The notes below the pieces were generated by a model that was given only the letters and a program-made list of their open reading frames with translations, was not told the DNA's origin and did no database searches. Below, piece by piece: positions 61,523 through 64,000 of a DNA stretch of 64,000 nt. Origin of the DNA: Candidatus Mnemosynella biddleae (GTDB taxonomy: Archaea; Halobacteriota; Archaeoglobi; Mnemosynellales; Mnemosynellaceae); the NCBI GenBank assembly GCA_002011165.2, contig MTMI02000001.1, positions 92,174 to 156,173 of the forward strand, written 5' to 3'. How positions within the stretch are numbered: the stretch's first letter is position 1; each line of letters begins with the position of its first letter. The position numbers were made by a program, and so were the translations under genes.

Positions 61523-62392
61523 ATGAGTTACAAAAAAGCGAGAAAAATCCTCATTTTAATTCTCTTTCTCAATCTCTTAGTTGCAGTTGCGAAAGCAATC
61601 TTTGGGATTCTCTCTGGTTCACTCAGCATGATCTCGGATGCGTTTCACTCCTCTTTCGACTCCCTTTCGAATATTATAGGGATCATTGCAACCACGATAG
61701 CGATGAGAGAGGCAGACTACAATCATCCCTACGGGCATGGGAAGTTTGAGAGCTTGGGAACACTATTTATAGGATCCTTACTTCTTATTACATCGTTCTG
61801 GATTGTTAAAGAAGCTTACATAAGACTTAAAACGAATTTCTCACCGGAAATCTCCACTATAACGGTCTCTGTGATGATTTTGACCATCATCGTAAATATC
61901 TTCGTTTACTCTTATGAAAGGAAGAAAGGTGAAGAACTCGGAAGTCACATTTTGATAGCGGACTCTTCACATACTAAAAGCGATATATACGTCTCTTTAT
62001 CAGTTCTCGGATCCTTCCTACTCATAAAACTTGGACTCAATTTGGTGGATCCGCTTTTAGCTTTGGCAATCGCTATTTTAATTGCAAAAATGGGGGTTGG
62101 AATAGCGAAGGAATCTGCAATGGTACTCACGGATGCGAAGTTAATTGAGTGTGAAGAGGAAATTAAAAGAGCAATTCTTGAAGTTGAAGGCGTTGAGGGT
62201 TATCATAAGTTTAGATGTAGAGGAAAACCAGGAGAAATGTATGCAGACGTCCACATAACAGTTCATCCATCTTTAACAGTCGAAGAAGCTCATGAAATTG
62301 CGGAAAGAGTCGAAAAAAAGATCACAAAAGAATTCGACTTCATAAAAGAGATCACCATTCACTTGGAACCAGAGAATAAAATAAAAAGATAG
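61523..62392 (+). CDS. Cation diffusion facilitator family metal exporter
   Basis: A 289-aa protein. Six membrane helices with the metal site pairs SDAFHSSFDS (helix 2) and ADSSHTKSD (helix 5), then a cytoplasmic alpha-beta domain with His-rich end (MYADVHITVHPSL, ITIHLEPE). CDF proteins move Zn(II), Fe(II) or Mn(II) out of the cell in exchange for protons. The position after iron-storage genes favours Fe(II), but metal choice is not certain. Confidence 0.93.
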   Translation: MSYKKARKILILILFLNLLVAVAKAIFGILSGSLSMISDAFHSSFDSLSNIIGIIATTIAMREADYNHPYGHGKFESLGTLFIGSLLLITSFWIVKEAYIRLKTNFSPEISTITVSVMILTIIVNIFVYSYERKKGEELGSHILIADSSHTKSDIYVSLSVLGSFLLIKLGLNLVDPLLALAIAILIAKMGVGIAKESAMVLTDAKLIECEEEIKRAILEVEGVEGYHKFRCRGKPGEMYADVHITVHPSLTVEEAHEIAERVEKKITKEFDFIKEITIHLEPENKIKR

Positions 62393-62403
62393 AAAAAGAG
62401 GAG

Positions 62404-62676
62404 TTACTTCGCCAAGTAGATCTCAATTGAAGAGACGTTTATTACGTCTCCTCTCTCTCCCGAAATCTCCTCAGTATCAATCTTTATATCTTTAACTTCA
62501 ACATCAGTCAGAAACTTCTTTCTTACTACTTCCGCAGTATCCACAGCTCTACTGATTGCACGACCTCTTGCTTTAATCACAACCTCACTTGCTCCGTTGT
62601 TAAACTGCGTAACCGCTGCAAGCACATAGTTCATTATTGGTTTGTTACCCACGTAAATCACGTTCTCTTCTGCCAC
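62404..62676 (-). CDS. albA: Chromatin protein Alba, copy 1
   Basis: A 90-aa Alba (Sac10b) protein: [20 protein letters not shown] with the Lys that is acetylated in Sulfolobus Alba, then [20 protein letters not shown]. It coats DNA and RNA as dimers. The start is GTG with GAGGAGGT upstream. The first 68 codons are identical to copy 2 at the DNA level, but the tails differ ([20 protein letters not shown]). The two are probably able to heterodimerise. Confidence 0.96.
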   Translation of the reverse strand: MAEENVIYVGNKPIMNYVLAAVTQFNNGASEVVIKARGRAISRAVDTAEVVRKKFLTDVEVKDIKIDTEEISGERGDVINVSSIEIYLAK

Positions 62677-62812
62677 AAACGCAACCTCCTCGAAAGTATG
62701 TGCAGACTTTTACATTCTCACGGTTCTTAAACTTTTCCTCCTCTAACAGACTAAGAAAAAATTAAGAGAAAATTAAAATTGAAAAAGTTAAAAATTGGGA
62801 GAAAAGCCCTAT

Positions 62813-63085
62813 TCAGGGCTTACTCAGATAGATTTCTATCGCCGAGATATTCATCTCATCCTGTTCCGTCTTAACAGTTTCAGTATCAATCTTTATATCT
62901 TTAACTTCAACATCAGTCAGAAACTTCTTTCTTACTACTTCCGCAGTATCCACAGCTCTACTGATTGCACGACCTCTTGCTTTAATCACAACCTCACTTG
63001 CTCCGTTGTTAAACTGCGTAACCGCTGCAAGCACATAGTTCATTATTGGTTTGTTACCCACGTAAATCACGTTCTCTTCTGCCAT
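62813..63085 (-). CDS. albA: Chromatin protein Alba, copy 2
   Basis: A 90-aa Alba paralogue in tandem with copy 1, 136 bases upstream. The body is identical to copy 1, while the C-terminus differs ([20 protein letters not shown]). It starts with ATG behind GGGAGTGATG. The promoter regions of the two copies are unrelated, so expression could differ although most of the protein is the same. Confidence 0.96.
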   Translation of the reverse strand: MAEENVIYVGNKPIMNYVLAAVTQFNNGASEVVIKARGRAISRAVDTAEVVRKKFLTDVEVKDIKIDTETVKTEQDEMNISAIEIYLSKP

Positions 63086-63213
63086 GGGACATCACTCCCT
63101 CCAAATCGCCTTTCTTCGATGTTAGTTACCATTATTAAGCTTCTATGGTATATAAAAATATTTAGGCAAAATTTTTTAAACATCCAACTTAAAGAAATAT
63201 AGCTCCTGAAAAA

Positions 63214-63287
63214 GCCTCGGTAGCTCAGCCCGGAAGAGCGGGTGACTTGTAATCACCAGGTCGGGGGTTCAAATCCCCCCCGGGGCT
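63214..63287 (+). tRNA. tRNA-Thr (TGT)
   Basis: Acceptor GCCTCGG pairs with CCGGGGC (one T-G pair), discriminator T. The anticodon loop CTTGTAA gives TGT. The T arm has GGGGGTTCAAATCCCCC. Length 74 nt, no intron or CCA. Confidence 0.95.
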
Positions 63288-63383
63288 TACATTTTTGAAT
63301 TTACATTTCTGAAGTTCGAACCATTGTGTAATATCAGGGAACATCTTGGATTATATATTGAAAATCTGGAAACCTCTTCTTTT

Positions 63384-64000
63384 CTATCCTATCTTCTCAA
63401 ACTCTACTCTCGGAAATCCTTCCGAAACATCAACAATCATCGCATAATATTGAGTCTTCGGCTTCTCACCCTTTATCACGGGAACATTGCAAACATTCTC
63501 CATCTTTATGTAAATGTCACTCAAATTCACAAGCTCTTCCATAAACGGAAATCCAGGCTTGACAAGTCTGATGAGGAGACCTCTCGTCTCTCTGACGAAG
63601 ACACCCCCCTCTTCAAGAGCTTTGAGAACTTCATTTCCATACCTCGAGTGAAGCGAATCAACTCCGGTAACATGAAGATCCTCATATGTTCCCCTCCTCT
63701 CTCTCATAAGCAGTTCATAAGTATCCTCAGCCTCCTCTATAGCCTCCTCTCCCCTGAGCCTTTCTTTGCCCCATCCTCTCTCAATAAAAATAAGATTCTT
63801 GAGCTCATCTCCTGTGACGAAAGGTCTAATCTCATTTAGAATTCTATCCGTATCAGTTCCCAGAGCTGGAATCATGTAAATTTTCTTTCCTCTACGCAGA
63901 AAATTCATATAAAAGCTCTGAATAACCCGATAATACATCGCCCTCGTCACACCCTCTCCAACTTCAAAAAGAATCGATGAACCCTTAGGAAATCCCCTCT
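63384..64000 (-). CDS. RecA-superfamily ATPase (GvpD/KaiC-like), 5'-truncated by window edge
   Basis: The ORF-track entry starts at a GTG, but the frame stays open to the window edge and reads RGFPKGSSILFEVGEGVTRA. This matches the start of KaiC/GvpD-type domains (GxPxGSSxLxxG). Where KaiC has GxGKT, this protein has GEGVTR, so the P-loop Lys is missing. The later parts (FIERGWGKERLRGEEAIEEA, THE-type VTGVDSLHSRYG) are typical of archaeal single-domain relatives. These may be signalling or scaffold proteins. The true start lies outside the window. Confidence 0.7.
   Translation of the reverse strand, partial: RGFPKGSSILFEVGEGVTRAMYYRVIQSFYMNFLRRGKKIYMIPALGTDTDRILNEIRPFVTGDELKNLIFIERGWGKERLRGEEAIEEAEDTYELLMRERRGTYEDLHVTGVDSLHSRYGNEVLKALEEGGVFVRETRGLLIRLVKPGFPFMEELVNLSDIYIKMENVCNVPVIKGEKPKTQYYAMIVDVSEGFPRVEFEKIG

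Overview
The window is a gene-dense stretch of about 41-43% GC (estimated by eye) from a euryarchaeon. Diagnostic archaeal content includes PolD (DP1 and DP2), Orc1/Cdc6, Hef, an A-type ATPase operon, two Alba genes, an LSm protein, Sec61beta, a 7S (SRP) RNA, archaeal signal peptidase and a separate GMP synthase ATP-PPase subunit. TATA-like boxes 25-30 bases upstream and leaderless or short-leader starts are common. The CRISPR repeat resembles those I remember from Archaeoglobus, so Archaeoglobi or a close relative is my best guess. That placement is an inference, not a demonstrated assignment.

Left part (1-12.7 kb): the 3' part of feoB, a Nudix/winged-helix pair, SRP RNA followed by tRNA-Ser, and two small membrane proteins. 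Next come a glyoxylate carboligase-like ThDP enzyme with a D-2-hydroxyacid dehydrogenase, and a divergent operon (HAD phosphatase, HExxH protein, fused ADP-forming acyl-CoA synthetase, ACT protein). DUF166 with a tiny zinc ribbon, a Cas4-like protein with altered catalytic residues, a glutamine amidotransferase and tRNA-Pro complete this part.

Accessory region 1 (12.75-16.5 kb): a CRISPR array with 24 repeats and 23 spacers and no cas operon, a decayed ybaK-type pseudogene, an EamA transporter, and one orphan degenerate repeat beyond them. This layout suggests DNA was inserted into or rearranged at the old end of the array.

Core block (16.5-41.4 kb): molybdopterin genes moaD-moeA-moeA(PBP), then the complete ATPase operon H-I-K-E-C-F-A-B-D plus a small hydrophobic gene. 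A Trm112-like protein, pyrG, guaA (PPase subunit), argD and hisC follow. Then come a GNAT protein, an MCM-tail-like winged helix, an iron alcohol dehydrogenase with a methylmalonate-semialdehyde dehydrogenase, ilvD, LSm, a Cys-rich winged helix and a DRG GTPase.

Accessory region 2 (41.5-45.0 kb): AT-rich DNA with a broken secreted beta-propeller gene. It also carries an unrecognised two-gene unit, a 57-aa protein plus a protein with duplicated EDIFGLDF motifs and a PD-(D/E)XK nuclease-like domain. An acetamidase/formamidase gene whose start looks damaged follows. This unit is the best candidate here for an undescribed system, but its function is unknown.

Right part (45-64 kb): Sec61beta, an amidohydrolase, UspA, a CBS protein, glyS and hef. 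A probable replication origin follows, with two inverted ORB elements flanking an AT-rich stretch, and then orc1/cdc6, signal peptidase, and PolD DP1 and DP2 close together. After Lrp/AsnC comes an iron/oxygen-stress cluster of ferritin, an encapsulin-cargo-like ferritin, desulforedoxin and a CDF metal exporter. The window ends with two Alba genes sharing 205 identical bases, tRNA-Thr, and a RecA/GvpD-like ATPase cut by the window edge.
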